Positions 8,996 to 20,877 are shown, numbered from the stretch's first letter. The stretch: DNA of 25,790 bases from Paulinella micropora (GCA_009731375.1 BJOX01000091.1:11302-37091); one strand, 5' to 3'. Program-made: numbers and translations. Notes: generated by a model from the sequence alone, not told the origin.

Positions 8996-9039
8996 CCAAT
9001 CGCGCGCGTAGCTGTTCAACATTCTATTCGCACATCATC

Positions 9040-9071
<32 letters not shown>

Positions 9072-9252
9072 CATCATCATCACCATCACTATTATTATCA
9101 TTATTGATATAACAACTCCAATCGCGCGCGTAGCTGTTCAACATTCTATTCGCACATCATCATCATTATCAGTATCATCACTATTATTATTATTATTATT
9201 GATATAACAACTCCAATCGCGCGCGTAGCTGTTCAACATTCTATTCGCACAT
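8996..9252 (+). repeat. Core-plus-microsatellite array A (three tandem copies)
   Basis: A 40-nt core, CCAATCGCGCGCGTAGCTGT followed by TCAACATTCTATTCGCACAT, starts at 8996, 9118 and 9213, each followed by (ATC)n/(ATT)n and then ATTGATATAACAACT. A fourth, diverged copy begins at 10067. Fragments (GCGTGCGCAGCT) recur at about 10349, 11768 and 17288 beside TATC/GATA repeats. The core itself encodes nothing obvious. Confidence 0.85.
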
Positions 9253-9253
9253 C

Positions 9254-9314
<61 letters not shown>

Positions 9315-9339
9315 CTATTATTATTATTATCATTATTAC

Positions 9340-9370
<31 letters not shown>
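9253..9370. repeat. (ATC)n to (ATT)n microsatellite
   Basis: (CAT/ATC) to 9314, then (TAT/ATT) to 9370, running directly into the SINE head at 9371. Confidence 0.93.
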
Positions 9371-9372
<2 letters not shown>

Positions 9373-9455
9373 GGACACCGTGATAGCCCAGTGGTCAAGT
9401 TCTACCATCTGGGCCCTGTCGCCAGTTCGATTCCCGTCGGTGCCACCAGTATTTT
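9371..9455 (+). mobile_element. tRNA-derived SINE head, cut by a gap
   Basis: The sequence after (ATT)n begins TGGACACCGTGATAGCCCAG. TAGCCCAGTGG (9384-9394) fits a pol III box A and AGTTCGATTCC (9424-9434) fits box B. GGACACC near the start can pair with GGTGCC after box B, like an acceptor stem, and CACCAG follows. Copies on the minus strand at 22868-23095 and 24093-24514 show the rest of the element. An intact tRNA is unlikely because the D-arm does not pair well and the unit is repeated with the same 3' body. Confidence 0.78.
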
Positions 9456-9904
9456 NNNNNNNNNNNNNNNNNNNNNNNNNNNNNNNNNNNNNNNNNNNNN
9501 NNNNNNNNNNNNNNNNNNNNNNNNNNNNNNNNNNNNNNNNNNNNNNNNNNNNNNNNNNNNNNNNNNNNNNNNNNNNNNNNNNNNNNNNNNNNNNNNNNNN
9601 NNNNNNNNNNNNNNNNNNNNNNNNNNNNNNNNNNNNNNNNNNNNNNNNNNNNNNNNNNNNNNNNNNNNNNNNNNNNNNNNNNNNNNNNNNNNNNNNNNNN
9701 NNNNNNNNNNNNNNNNNNNNNNNNNNNNNNNNNNNNNNNNNNNNNNNNNNNNNNNNNNNNNNNNNNNNNNNNNNNNNNNNNNNNNNNNNNNNNNNNNNNN
9801 NNNNNNNNNNNNNNNNNNNNNNNNNNNNNNNNNNNNNNNNNNNNNNNNNNNNNNNNNNNNNNNNNNNNNNNNNNNNNNNNNNNNNNNNNNNNNNNNNNNN
9901 NNNN
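9456..9904. other. Assembly gap (449 N)
   Basis: Unsequenced. It probably hides the remainder of the SINE begun at 9371 and more (ATT/ATC) repeat. Confidence 0.99.
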
Positions 9905-10037
9905 AGGAGCTCCATCGGTGGCCCCGATCATCAGGCGAGAGACTGACACGGGGGGGTGGAGGACCTCGAACAAGGGTATTGGAGGCTTATGTCCGTTGAG
10001 GATATGCCATTAGCAGCATCAGTACGCCTCAGATATA
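9905..10037. other. Unique island ending in (ATT)n
   Basis: About 130 bp of ordinary sequence (CACGGGGGGGTGGAGGACCT in the middle) followed by (ATT)n and the fourth core of array A. It may be the 3' part of another ATT-tailed element whose start is in the gap. It does not match the SINE tail seen at 22868-23095. Confidence 0.4.
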
Positions 10038-10106
10038 GTATTATTATTATTATTGATATAGCACCTCCAATCGCGCGCGCAGCTGTTCAGCGTTCTATTC
10101 GCACAT

Positions 10107-10348
10107 GTTATCATTATTATTATCACTATCCTCATCATCATCATCATCCTCCTCCTCCTCCTCGTCCTCCTCCTCCTCCTCGTCGTCGTCATCATCCTCA
10201 TCATCATCATCATCATCATCATTATCATTATCATCATCATCATCATCATCCTCCTCCTCCTCCTCCTCCTCCTCGTCGTCGTCGTCATCATCCTCATCAT
10301 CATCATCATCATTATCATCATCATCATCATCATTATCATCATCGTCAT
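10107..10348. repeat. (ATC/CTC/GTC)n trinucleotide array
   Basis: Two near-copies of the same order: (ATC), (CTC), (GTC), (ATC), with ATT variants, at about 10130-10235 and 10236-10340, so there is a period of about 105 bp above the trinucleotide. Confidence 0.9.
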
Positions 10349-10360
10349 CGCGTGCGCAGC

Positions 10361-10660
<300 letters not shown>

Positions 10661-10661
<1 letters not shown>

Positions 10662-11558
10662 TCGTCCTGGGCATGACGGTAAACTGCATCCCGGAGTTGG
10701 ACTCGACCCACTGGCACCTACAGCCTGGGGGTTGATCTATCTATCTCCTTCAGCCCTGCACCAGCTGTTTTCGTTTTATTGGATTTATGCAGTCGCAGCT
10801 GGTGCAGCGTGACTGGCCAGGGCTGATGACTACCCTTCATCGGCCCTCGATACACTCTCAAACTGTTCGGGAAAGCCCTAAGAGCCTTCGATACCGCGGC
10901 CTGCGGGAAACCGCAAGGTGCAGCAGGCGAGGTAACGCTCGTCGGATGGTAAAAACTCGAAGGATATGGCCACGCAGGGAATAATGGGTAACCCGCAGCC
11001 AAGTCCCTTCTTGTCAGGCCAACCCCGCGCATGGCTCCTACTCGGTACGACTACCTCTGATTGGCTGCCTTGGACTGACTTGGTGTTCCGACGTGAGTTT
11101 AGTGACCAGTGGATATGGCAAATGGCCACTACTCTCGACGTCGGCCCACTTATGTCACCGCTGCAGCTGGCCCGGTAGTCCTCCGTCGCCACTACCCAGT
11201 GGTGTCCTGACAAATGGGAAAGGTTCAGAGACTAGACGGGAGTGGGATCTTCCTGTGTGCGGGTAGGCACATAAGCAGGGAGATCTTAAGGTATAGTCCG
11301 GCCGCCGCGAAAGTGGTCGCCTTGGATGAAGCTCGAGGGTTGGTGTACCCCTCGGGCCCGAGCCTTGGCGGGGCACGTGATCACGGACACGTGTCTGGGT
11401 TGGTTCTACGGCCCTCTAGCCAGGGAGGGTCGTAGAACCGTCAGACTGCACAAATCCGGGGCCTAGTGCCCATTCCCAGCCCGCTACCCAGTCGCCGATT
11501 GGCGGCGGGGTGGAATGGATGCCTATGTCTTCGGATATGCAGAGCTGATAGACCAAAC
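10661..11558. other. GC-rich, hairpin-rich island of about 900 bp inside TATC repeats
   Basis: This is unique, GC-rich sequence unlike its surroundings, bounded on both sides by (CTAT)n. It contains several perfect inverted repeats: 12 bp CTGCACCAGCTG (10756-10767 with 10796-10807); a 10-bp stem with one G-T pair (10820-10829 with 10837-10846); GCCTGC (10899-10904 with 10923-10928); and GGTTCTACG (11402-11410 with 11431-11439). ORFs are all under 115 codons and overlap on both strands, so I call no gene. Possible identities are a 5' or 3' UTR of a structured retroelement, or a non-autonomous element. If it follows the same rule as the LTR-less elements here, its sense is the plus strand. Confidence 0.6.
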
Positions 11559-11630
11559 ATATCTATCTATCTATCTATCTATCTATCAATCTATCAATCT
11601 ATCAATCTATCAATCTATCTATCTATCTAC

Positions 11631-11686
<56 letters not shown>

Positions 11687-11727
11687 GTAAATTGCTGTTC
11701 TACGTTACAATGGTGAATAGATGGATG

Positions 11728-11766
<39 letters not shown>

Positions 11767-11799
11767 CGCGTGCGCAGCTATTCTACGTTACAAAGGTAA

Positions 11800-11842
<43 letters not shown>

Positions 11843-11947
11843 TATGGATAGATAGATAGATAGATAGATAGATAGAATATAGGTAGATAGAAGATAGATA
11901 GATAGATAGATAGATGGATGGATGGATGGATGGATGGATAGATAGAT
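11559..11947. repeat. CTAT/GATA flank, left half of a duplicated block
   Basis: In order: (CTAT) with CTATCAAT units, AAATTGCTGTTCTACGTTAC (11689), (GATG/GATA), ATCGCGTGCGCAGCTATTCT (about 11765), (GATA), GTAGATAGAAGATAG, (GATG), and (GATA) to the element boundary. The same order, without the retrotransposon, is found at 17041-17500. This block is therefore the left side of an occupied insertion site. Confidence 0.88.
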
Positions 11948-12176
11948 GAGATGTCGCAAAGGAATGTAGTCCTTGCAAAGGAACGCAGTTTCACATCAAA
12001 CAATAATTTGTGTACTGTGCATGTGTCCGGGATGGGAATCACGGGTAGACTGTGTTCTGGAAAAAGAAGAGGAGGAAGGACGTTGAAGAAAAAGGCAATC
12101 TAGGAATGGAGAGTGGGAGGATAAGGAAGAAGAGAAAGAAAAGGAAGCCGTTAGTCCAAGTGTTTTGAGCACCGTA

Positions 12177-12207
12177 AGCTTGCGCAAGCTACAATGATGA
12201 CATTGTA
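12177..12207. repeat. Twin palindromes in the element's 3' UTR
   Basis: AGCTTGCGCAAGCT (12177-12190) is a perfect 14-bp palindrome. It is immediately followed by TACAATG-ATGA-CATTGTA (12190-12207), a 7-bp hairpin. Nearby AGCCCGGGCT (about 12234-12243) is another palindrome. All are kept in the copy at 21315-21691, and the copy at 25601 starts within this structure. In RLE elements of the R2 type the 3' UTR fold is what the reverse transcriptase recognises, so this is a candidate for that role. Confidence 0.65.
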
Positions 12208-12259
12208 TGAGGCCTAAACCCCCGCAGGGACCTAGCCCGGGCTATGCAACACTGGACGG

Positions 12260-15200
12260 CTATGATGGAATGCAGTCACCAATACGGACTAGAGGAAGAT
12301 TAGTCCAATTTTTGACTGCACAGGAGCGATAAATCGCAAAAGAGCAACGAGCTACGCAGGAGGATAGCTTGAAGCAAAGGGATTTGGATTGGGGATGGGA
12401 AAAACCCAAGGCGCGGAAACATCGATGAACAGAGAACGATACCATGCCGCGAGCCCCGCATTCGATTGGTCGAAGGTGGCAGGTCCATCCGTTGTCCTCG
12501 ATTTGAGATTTGAGCTTGTTGTATCGGTTGGTCTTGTAGGCTCGTGCGTCAAGGATGTTTTCCTCGACCGGGCACGTTAGCTCGATCAGAATACATATCT
12601 TGGTAGACAGTGACCAGACAACGATATCGGGGCGGAGGTCAGTGACACAAATGTGGACAGGAAAGGCTTGCTCAGAACCGGTGTATTGGGTTTGGAGTTG
12701 CCAATCGTTTGCAGTGTCAAGCAGGGATGGTCGATGAAATGACTGTCTCTTAGGCTTCTGCTCGCCCTCTTTCACAAACATAGACTTTGATTCATTTTGG
12801 TCTATAGGGGAGCGTTTGTTATGGCTCTCGATGTGTTTTTGAAGGGGAGCTTCAATAGTGCAGAGCACAGAGTCATGACGCCAGGTATAGCGGCCTTGTT
12901 TGAGGGCAACATGGCAACCGGAGAGGATGTGGCATAGATGTGCTTGACCAGAACAGAGGGCACACTTGTTGTTGGGAATGATTCCCCACAGACGTCTAAG
13001 GTCGGGGGTAATAACCGAGTTTGTGCTTGCGTTGATGACCCAAGAGATTAAACGGGGATTACGGGTTCCGATGAGGCGAGCCCAGGAGAGGTCGAAGGGG
13101 CATGCGTCTTCAAAACGAAGGAAGCACCCTTGCATGGCTTTGTCCATGTCATGCACTGTGGTTGTCTCAAGTATTGTCTCAGCAGCTAATTCTAAAACCC
13201 TGTCTTTGCGGTCTGTGATGGAATGTTCTTTTGGGTAGCGACCATGGCCAAGTCCGAGATGATCGGATTGGCCTCGATGTTTGAATTCAAAATCAACTTG
13301 TGCCTCAAGCTTTTCGAGCACAGGCTCTGGTTTCCAGATAGTTCGAAATGTTTCGTGTTTCGTCAGGTTCATCGCATAAATGGACGAGAGGTGTTTATCT
13401 GGGCAGTACTTCTGCATGTGAGCACGGTTGATTTGAAGTCGCTGGTAAAAAGAGACGATGGATTGGAGCTGTAGACCGAATTTCGAGCGTGGGCGGTAAA
13501 GGCAGGAGACCAGAGCTCTTTTGTAGATATTGGCCCATTTTTTGAGGAAGCGGGTCGCAATTTTCTCAAGGGTTTTGGCGAAAGATAAGCAGAGGTCATA
13601 AATGAGAAATGGCCAGGCAAGTGACTGGACAGCGTAGTGCTGGTATAGCCAAAGTTTCATAAAGCCATTGATCGAGCAGCTATCGATGGCTTGCATAGAA
13701 AGAATGAACTTCTTTTGGATTGCTGCACGTTGTTCGTTTTCGCTGAGGTCATGGTAGACAATCCATCCGAGGTCTTTGAAAGGCTTGTCAGCGATGAAGT
13801 CAATCGGTTTGCCAGTAATAGTAAGGGCGGGGTCGAAGGGTGGGAACGAGATCGGCAATAATCGTTTGAGACCCTTATAGTCGTCGGCTTTAGTCCAGTA
13901 TTTGAAAGCAAGGCTTTTGCATTTGGGCGGTTTCGCGGCCATTGTTCTGGACCATGACAGAAATTTGTCAATCATGTTGATGGACGATTGACAGTGTTTC
14001 GGGGATCGGCAGTGTAGTTTGAGGTCGTCAGCATAAGCAGCTTCGTGCACGATGACTTCATCTGTTGAGGTCTTATGCTTGAAATGATAACCGTTGTTTT
14101 TGGTCAAGGATGATAGGAGGTCAAGGAGTAGGTTGAAAACTATGTTGAAAAGGAGAGGAGAAATGCAGCATCCTTGAAAAACGCCAACAGCAAAAACAAA
14201 GGGTTCTGATGACCAATCTTTCCCTTCGATTGTGGCTACTAAGAGTTCGTAGTATAAAAAGATTATGCGAGCAAACATAGGGGGCACGTGGTACCACCAG
14301 AGAGCGAACTGGATCAAGTTGTGGTTTACGCTTCCAAAAGCGTTTTGTAGGTCAATCCATGCTATGACCAGTTGGCGATAGTGATCTTTTGCATTTCTGA
14401 TGGTAGCTTTTGTAGTAGCAATGTGCTCGGGGCATCCTGCAACGTTACGGAGGAAACCTTTTTGTTTTGCTCTGTCAAAGTACTTGTTATCTAGCAAAAA
14501 ACTCTCTAGGCGTTTTGACCACAAAGAGAAAAATACCTTACCCGAGCAGCTTGTCAGAGCAATCGGACGATAGTTTGAGGCCTGAAGTGGATCGCCGTCC
14601 TTATGAAGGAGGGAGATAGCAGCTTGGGCCCAGCTATTAGCTACATCCGTTGTCCAACACTTGACAATGAGTTTGTGTAAGAAAAGTAAAGCGGTGGGAA
14701 GTCTCTTGTAAACAAGGTAGCTAATACCATCTCTGCCAGGGGCTGCACCATTACGCTTGGCAAACACAGATCTTTTGGTTTCCAAGAAGGACGGTGGCTT
14801 GAGGTCAAAGGGGACAGTTGGTAGAGGCGGGCGATTCATTTCAGGTAAGGGCACGTAGGTTTGTTCACGATTAGCGTCTTTGTATAGGTTGGGAAAGTAG
14901 GAGTCACAGTTTTCTTTGGATAGGGAGGAAGTGGTTTGGGTTGAGGGGGGATGAAACAGATTTTTGGCAAACTTATGAGGGTCAGTTCGGAAGCGTGTAT
15001 TTGCTTGTCGTTGAGCGGAGCTTAAAGTTGCTTCCTTGAGACGACGGCGGAGGCGGTTACCGGTCTTCAATAATACTCGCCAAGTTTTTTGCAGGCTTTT
15101 TGCAACAGCAGCTGGAATTGAACCTGCCCTTTTGAGATCTCGCAGATGTCTCTTTTGGATCAGTTTTTGTTGTCGGTTCTGCGTGAGTTCTGTTTGGAGC

Positions 15201-15720
15201 CGGATTACGTGGCGGTTTTTTCGCTCATGAGTTTGTTCTTGTGTTTTTGTTACCCGTTGTGATATGAAGTCGTAGAGATATCTTTCAAATTTCGCTACTG
15301 CTTCGTCACATGACAGGCATTTGATGAGAGAGGAGGGGAGGATGAGAGGGAGTGCGGATTGGAGTTCTTCTTCAATGCCTTTCCATTCGCTTGGTGTTGA
15401 TGGCAATACCAGGCGTTTTCTTCTTTCGGTTGGTTCTTTCGGGGCACTTCTTGTCCGATGGACGAAATGGGAGTATGTCTCGGCGTCAACACAGTGGGTG
15501 GAATCCAGGTTGATAATGCCGGGTTGCGACTTGTAGTCCGGATGGACGTGCGCTTTTGGGCTCTTCTTTTCGAGGAGGCCCGAAAGGTCTTCGTAAGGGT
15601 GAACATGAGCAAAATCTTCTCCAGGGGGTTCAGGCGGTGCAGAGCACGCACTGGGAGGGTGACGGCGGCCACTCCGGAGGGAATAGCGGTGCGTCGGTAG
15701 GTTTTCGCATGTAGTTTTTG
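12260..15720 (-). CDS. Retrotransposon polyprotein: reverse transcriptase, CCHC finger and restriction-like endonuclease (at least 1150 codons)
   Basis: This protein would copy the element's RNA into a nicked chromosomal target (target-primed reverse transcription). The frame is open from 15720 to TAG at 12260-12262. An in-frame TGA at 15731-15733 lies in the abutting fragment. Numbering from the TTG at 15406 (about 105 further codons lie upstream, without ATG), RT motifs are AAPGRDGIS (221-229), YRPIALTS (279-286), IDLQNAF with catalytic D352, GVFQGCCISPLLF (408-420) and AYADD with D460/D461. A CX2CX7HX4C finger is at C815, C818, H826, C831. The endonuclease shows RPD (D927), E942 in IELTCP, K958 and RY 961-962. 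All catalytic residues look intact. No N-terminal DNA-binding zinc fingers are visible; the upstream residues are basic and proline-rich (HRYSLRSGRRHPP), so the N-terminus is probably truncated. The clade within RLE elements cannot be fixed by eye. Confidence 0.92.
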
Positions 15721-16535
15721 TCGCCCTCTTTCACAAACATAGACTTTGATTCATTTTGGTCTATAGGGGAGCGTTTGTTATGGCTCTCGATGTGTTTTTG
15801 AAGGGGAGCTTCAAATACTGCAGAGCACAGAGTCATGACGCCAGGTATAGCGGCCTTGTTTGAGGGCAACATGGCAACCGGAAAGGATGTGGCATAGATG
15901 TGCTTGACCAGAACAGAGGGCACACTTGTTGTTGGGAATGATTCCCCACAGACGTCTAAGGTCGGGGGTAATAACCGAGTTTGTGCTTGCGTTGATGACC
16001 CAAGAGATTAAACGGGGATTACGGGTTCCGATGAGGCGAGCCCAGGAGAGGTCGAAGGGGCATGCGTCTTCAAAACGAAGGAAGCACCCTTGCATGGCTT
16101 TGTCCATGTCATGCACTGTGGTTGTCTCAAGTATTGTCTCAGCAGCTAATTCTAAAACCCTGTCTTTGCGGTCTGTGATGGAATGTTCTTTTGGGTAGCG
16201 ACCATGGCCAAGTCCGAGATGATCGGATTGGCCTCGATGTTTGAATTCAAAATCAACTTGTGCCTCAAGCTTTTCGAGCACAGGCTCTGGTTTCCAGATA
16301 GTTCGAAATGTTTCGTGTTTCGTCAGGTTCATCGCATAAATGGACGAGAGGTGTTTATCTGGGCAGTACTTCAGCATTTGAGCACGGTTGATTTGAAGTC
16401 GCTGGTAAAAAGAGACGATGGATTGGAGCTGTAGACCGAATTTCGAGCGTGGGCGGTAAAGGCAAGAGACCAGAGCTCTTTTGTAGATATTGGCCCATTT
16501 TTTGAGGAAGCGGGTCGCAATTTTCTCAAGGGTTT

Positions 16536-16536
<1 letters not shown>
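15721..16536 (-). pseudogene. Internal fragment of a second copy of the same retrotransposon
   Basis: Matches 12762-13576 with about six differences over 816 bp. It covers residues about 611-882 of the element protein (numbering from 15406), including the CCHC finger but neither the RT core nor the endonuclease. A one-base insertion near 15815 shifts the frame and brings a stop after SVLCSI. Its 3' side is joined directly to the 5' side of the larger copy at 15720/15721, and its 5' side is joined to (GATA)n at 16536/16537. It is in the same orientation as its neighbour. Confidence 0.93.
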
Positions 16537-18712
<2,176 letters not shown>

Positions 18713-18748
18713 TTATTTCTTACTTGTTGGTGGATGGCAGCTTGCGAA

Positions 18749-18823
<75 letters not shown>

Positions 18824-18856
18824 CCTACCTACCTACCTACCTACCTACCTACCTAC

Positions 18857-18915
<59 letters not shown>

Positions 18916-18965
18916 ATATTTCTTACTTGCTGGTGGATAGTTGCTTGCGCTTTCTTTGCTGTCAA

Positions 18966-19045
<80 letters not shown>

Positions 19046-19047
19046 TA

Positions 19048-19237
19048 AGGTCGGGTGGAATTTTGGCCACCTCAGCTTTCGGCCACCCGTAAATACGGGG
19101 AATTTGGGCAAAACCTTTATTTGTGAACAACAAATTTACCGTAATTACCGGCTGGCCGAAATTCTTCACAACTTTAAATAACAAATATACCGTTATTACG
19201 GGATAATTTGTTCCGGCCGAAATTTTTCACTCTTGCT
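19048..19237 (+). mobile_element. Spacer element S1 (MITE-like, plus orientation)
   Basis: Flanked by TA on both sides. The left end AAGGTCGGGTGGAATTTTGG and right end CCGAAATTTTTCACTCTTGCT form an imperfect inverted repeat. The interior has CCGTAAATACGG and CCGTTATTACGG, and an internal ACAAAT...ACCGT duplication of about 60 bp. Its left part, GGCCACCTC...TTTCGGC, matches S3. Confidence 0.68.
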
Positions 19238-19306
19238 TAATTTCTTACTTGTTGGCGGATGGCAGCTTGCGATTTCCTTGCTGCCAACTATATATCTATC
19301 TATCTA

Positions 19307-19478
19307 AGGTCGAGTGAAAAATTTCGGCGAGGAAATATTTCGGCCAGTAATTTTTCAACTCAGAATACGTTGTTTTGACACAAAACTTTGGTTGGCCGGA
19401 ATTCTTCCCTAGTCTTTTCACCGCAAGACACGTTATTTTTTGCCAAATTTGAGGTGGCCGAAATTCTTCACTTTTCCT
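19307..19478 (-). mobile_element. Spacer element S2 (MITE-like, inverted copy of S3)
   Basis: The ends AAGGTCGAGTGAAAAATTTC and GAAATTCTTCACTTTTCCT are inverted repeats, with TA on each side. The reverse complement aligns with S3 along its whole length (shared blocks GGCCACCTC, AATAACGT, TTGCGGTGAAAA, CCAAAGTTTTGTG, AACAACGTATTCTG). Confidence 0.78.
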
Positions 19479-19543
19479 TAATGGCTTACCTGTTGGTGAA
19501 TGGCAGCTTGCGCTTTCTTTGCTGCCAACTATCTATCTATCTA

Positions 19544-19712
19544 AGGACGAGTGAATAATTTCGGCCACCTCGAATTTCGGCAAAGAATAACGTATCTTGC
19601 GGTGAAAAAGACAGGAATTCCGGCCACCCAAAGTTTTGTGCAAAAACAACGTATTCTGCGGTGAAAAATCACTGGCCGAAATATTTCCTGGCCGAAAATT
19701 TTCACTTTTCCT
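19544..19712 (+). mobile_element. Spacer element S3 (MITE-like, plus orientation)
   Basis: The TIRs AAGGACGAGTGAATAATTTC and GAAAATTTTCACTTTTCCT are flanked by TA. It is the inverted counterpart of S2 at the same position in the next array unit. It has no coding capacity. Confidence 0.78.
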
Positions 19713-19773
19713 TAATTTCTTACTTGTTGGTGGATGGCAGCTTGCGCTTTCTTTGCTGCCAACTATCTATCTA

Positions 19774-19892
19774 AGGAATAGTGAAAAATTTCGGCTAGAA
19801 CAAATTATCCCGTAATAACGGTACATTTGTTGTCCAAAAATAAAAGTTGAGCCCAAACTTTCCGTATTTACGGTTGGCGGAAAGGTATCTAG
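19774..19892 (-). mobile_element. Spacer element S4 (inverted relative of S1, right end eroded)
   Basis: The left TIR AAGGAATAGTGAAAAATTTC is intact. The interior reads as the reverse complement of S1 (AACAAATTATCCCGTAATAACGG-type block, CCAAACTTTCCGTATTTACGG-type block). The right TIR is replaced by GGAAAGGTATCTAG. It lacks the internal duplication of S1. Confidence 0.7.
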
Positions 19893-19959
19893 TAATTTCT
19901 TACTTGTTGGTGGATTGCAGCTTGTTTTTTCTTTGCTGCCAGCTCCTCTTCCATCGGCT

Positions 19960-19982
19960 CGATTTCTGCTTGCAATCTTGCC

Positions 19983-20029
<47 letters not shown>

Positions 20030-20099
20030 GTAGGTAGATAGGTAGGTAGGTAGGTAGGTCTATTTCTGCTTGCAATCTTGCCTAGATAGATAGACAGAT

Positions 20100-20133
<34 letters not shown>

Positions 20134-20311
20134 GTAGGTAGGTCTATTTTTGCTTGCAATCTTGCCTAGACAGAGGGGTAGGTAGGTAGGTAGGTAGGTA
20201 GATAGATAGATAGATAGATAGATAGGTAGGTAGGTAGGTCTATTTTTGCTTGCAATCTTGCTAGACAGAGGGGTAGGTAGGTAGGTAGATAGATAGATAG
20301 ATAGGTAGATG

Positions 20312-20352
<41 letters not shown>

Positions 20353-20422
20353 GTAGGTAGGTAGGTCTATTTTTGCTTGCAATCTCTCCAAGACAGAGGG
20401 GTAGCTAGGTAGGTAGGTAGAC

Positions 20423-20460
<38 letters not shown>

Positions 20461-20622
20461 GTCTATTTTTGCTTGCAATCTCTCCTAGGCAGAGGGGTAG
20501 ATAGATAGATAGATAGATAGATATATAGATAGATAGATAGATAGGTAGATAGGTAGATTAGATAGGTAGGTCTATTTCTGCTTGCAATCTTGCCTAGACA
20601 AAGAGGTAGGTAGGTAGGTAGG

Positions 20623-20657
<35 letters not shown>

Positions 20658-20753
20658 GTAGGTAGATAGGTAGATAGATAGGTAGGTCTATGTTTGCTTG
20701 CAATCTTGCCTAGACAAAGAGGTAGGTAGGTAGGTAGATAGATAGATAGATAA

Positions 20754-20785
<32 letters not shown>

Positions 20786-20838
20786 GTAGATAGATAGGTA
20801 GGTCTATTTTTGCTTGCAATCTTGCCTAGACAGAGGGG

Positions 20839-20876
<38 letters not shown>

Positions 20877-20877
20877 T

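Larger units (their letters stand above)
11948..15720 (-). mobile_element. RLE-type non-LTR retrotransposon in (TATC)n, about 3.8 kb, probably 5'-truncated
   Basis: Read on the minus strand: an open frame (15720-12260), a 3' UTR of about 312 nt, and a 3' end ...GCGACATCTCATC that runs into (TATC)n. There is no poly(A) tail and no LTR. The 3' end boundary is the same in the copy at 21315-21691. RT, CCHC and restriction-like endonuclease motifs place it with the R2/R4/NeSL-type (RLE) elements. The 5' end abuts an internal fragment of a second copy (15721-16536). The absence of an N-terminal zinc finger and of any early ATG suggests the true 5' end is missing. Identity to the second copy is about 99 percent, so the family is young. 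Confidence 0.9.
18713..19941 (+). repeat. Array D: six direct copies of a separator core with microsatellite and TIR-element spacers
   Basis: The separator (TTTCTTACTTGTTGGTGGAT, then GGCAGCTTGCGCTTTCTTTGCTGCCAACTATC-type sequence) occurs at about 18716, 18919, 19241, 19483, 19716 and 19896, always in the plus orientation. Full copies hold a 7-bp hairpin TGGCAGC...GCTGCCA with a 13-nt loop. Spacers are (CTAT)n alone (1-2), (CTAT)n plus S1 (2-3), and short (CTAT) plus S2, S3 and S4. The S elements are listed separately. The array has no ORF. Confidence 0.85.

Noticed and set aside
7990-9022. Long ORFs reading [24 protein letters not shown] and similar
   Set aside because: They are the only possible translations of GATA, GGTA and GGAT repeats, open in several frames at once, with no non-repetitive coding flank.
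9371-9455. Functional tRNA gene
   Set aside because: Box A and B are present but the cloverleaf is poor, and the same head is joined to the same body and ATT tail in other copies, so a SINE fits better.
10661-11558. Several ORFs of 65-111 codons in the structured island
   Set aside because: They overlap on both strands with no common frame, no motif and no codon pattern, as expected for GC-rich non-coding DNA.
12389-16434. Plus-strand ORFs of 60-90 codons across the retrotransposon
   Set aside because: They are antisense shadows of the reverse transcriptase frame, and two are simply repeated in the 15721-16536 fragment.
15721-16536. Assembly duplication as the sole cause of the second copy
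   Set aside because: About six base differences, including an indel, and different flanks argue for a real second copy, though long reads would settle it.
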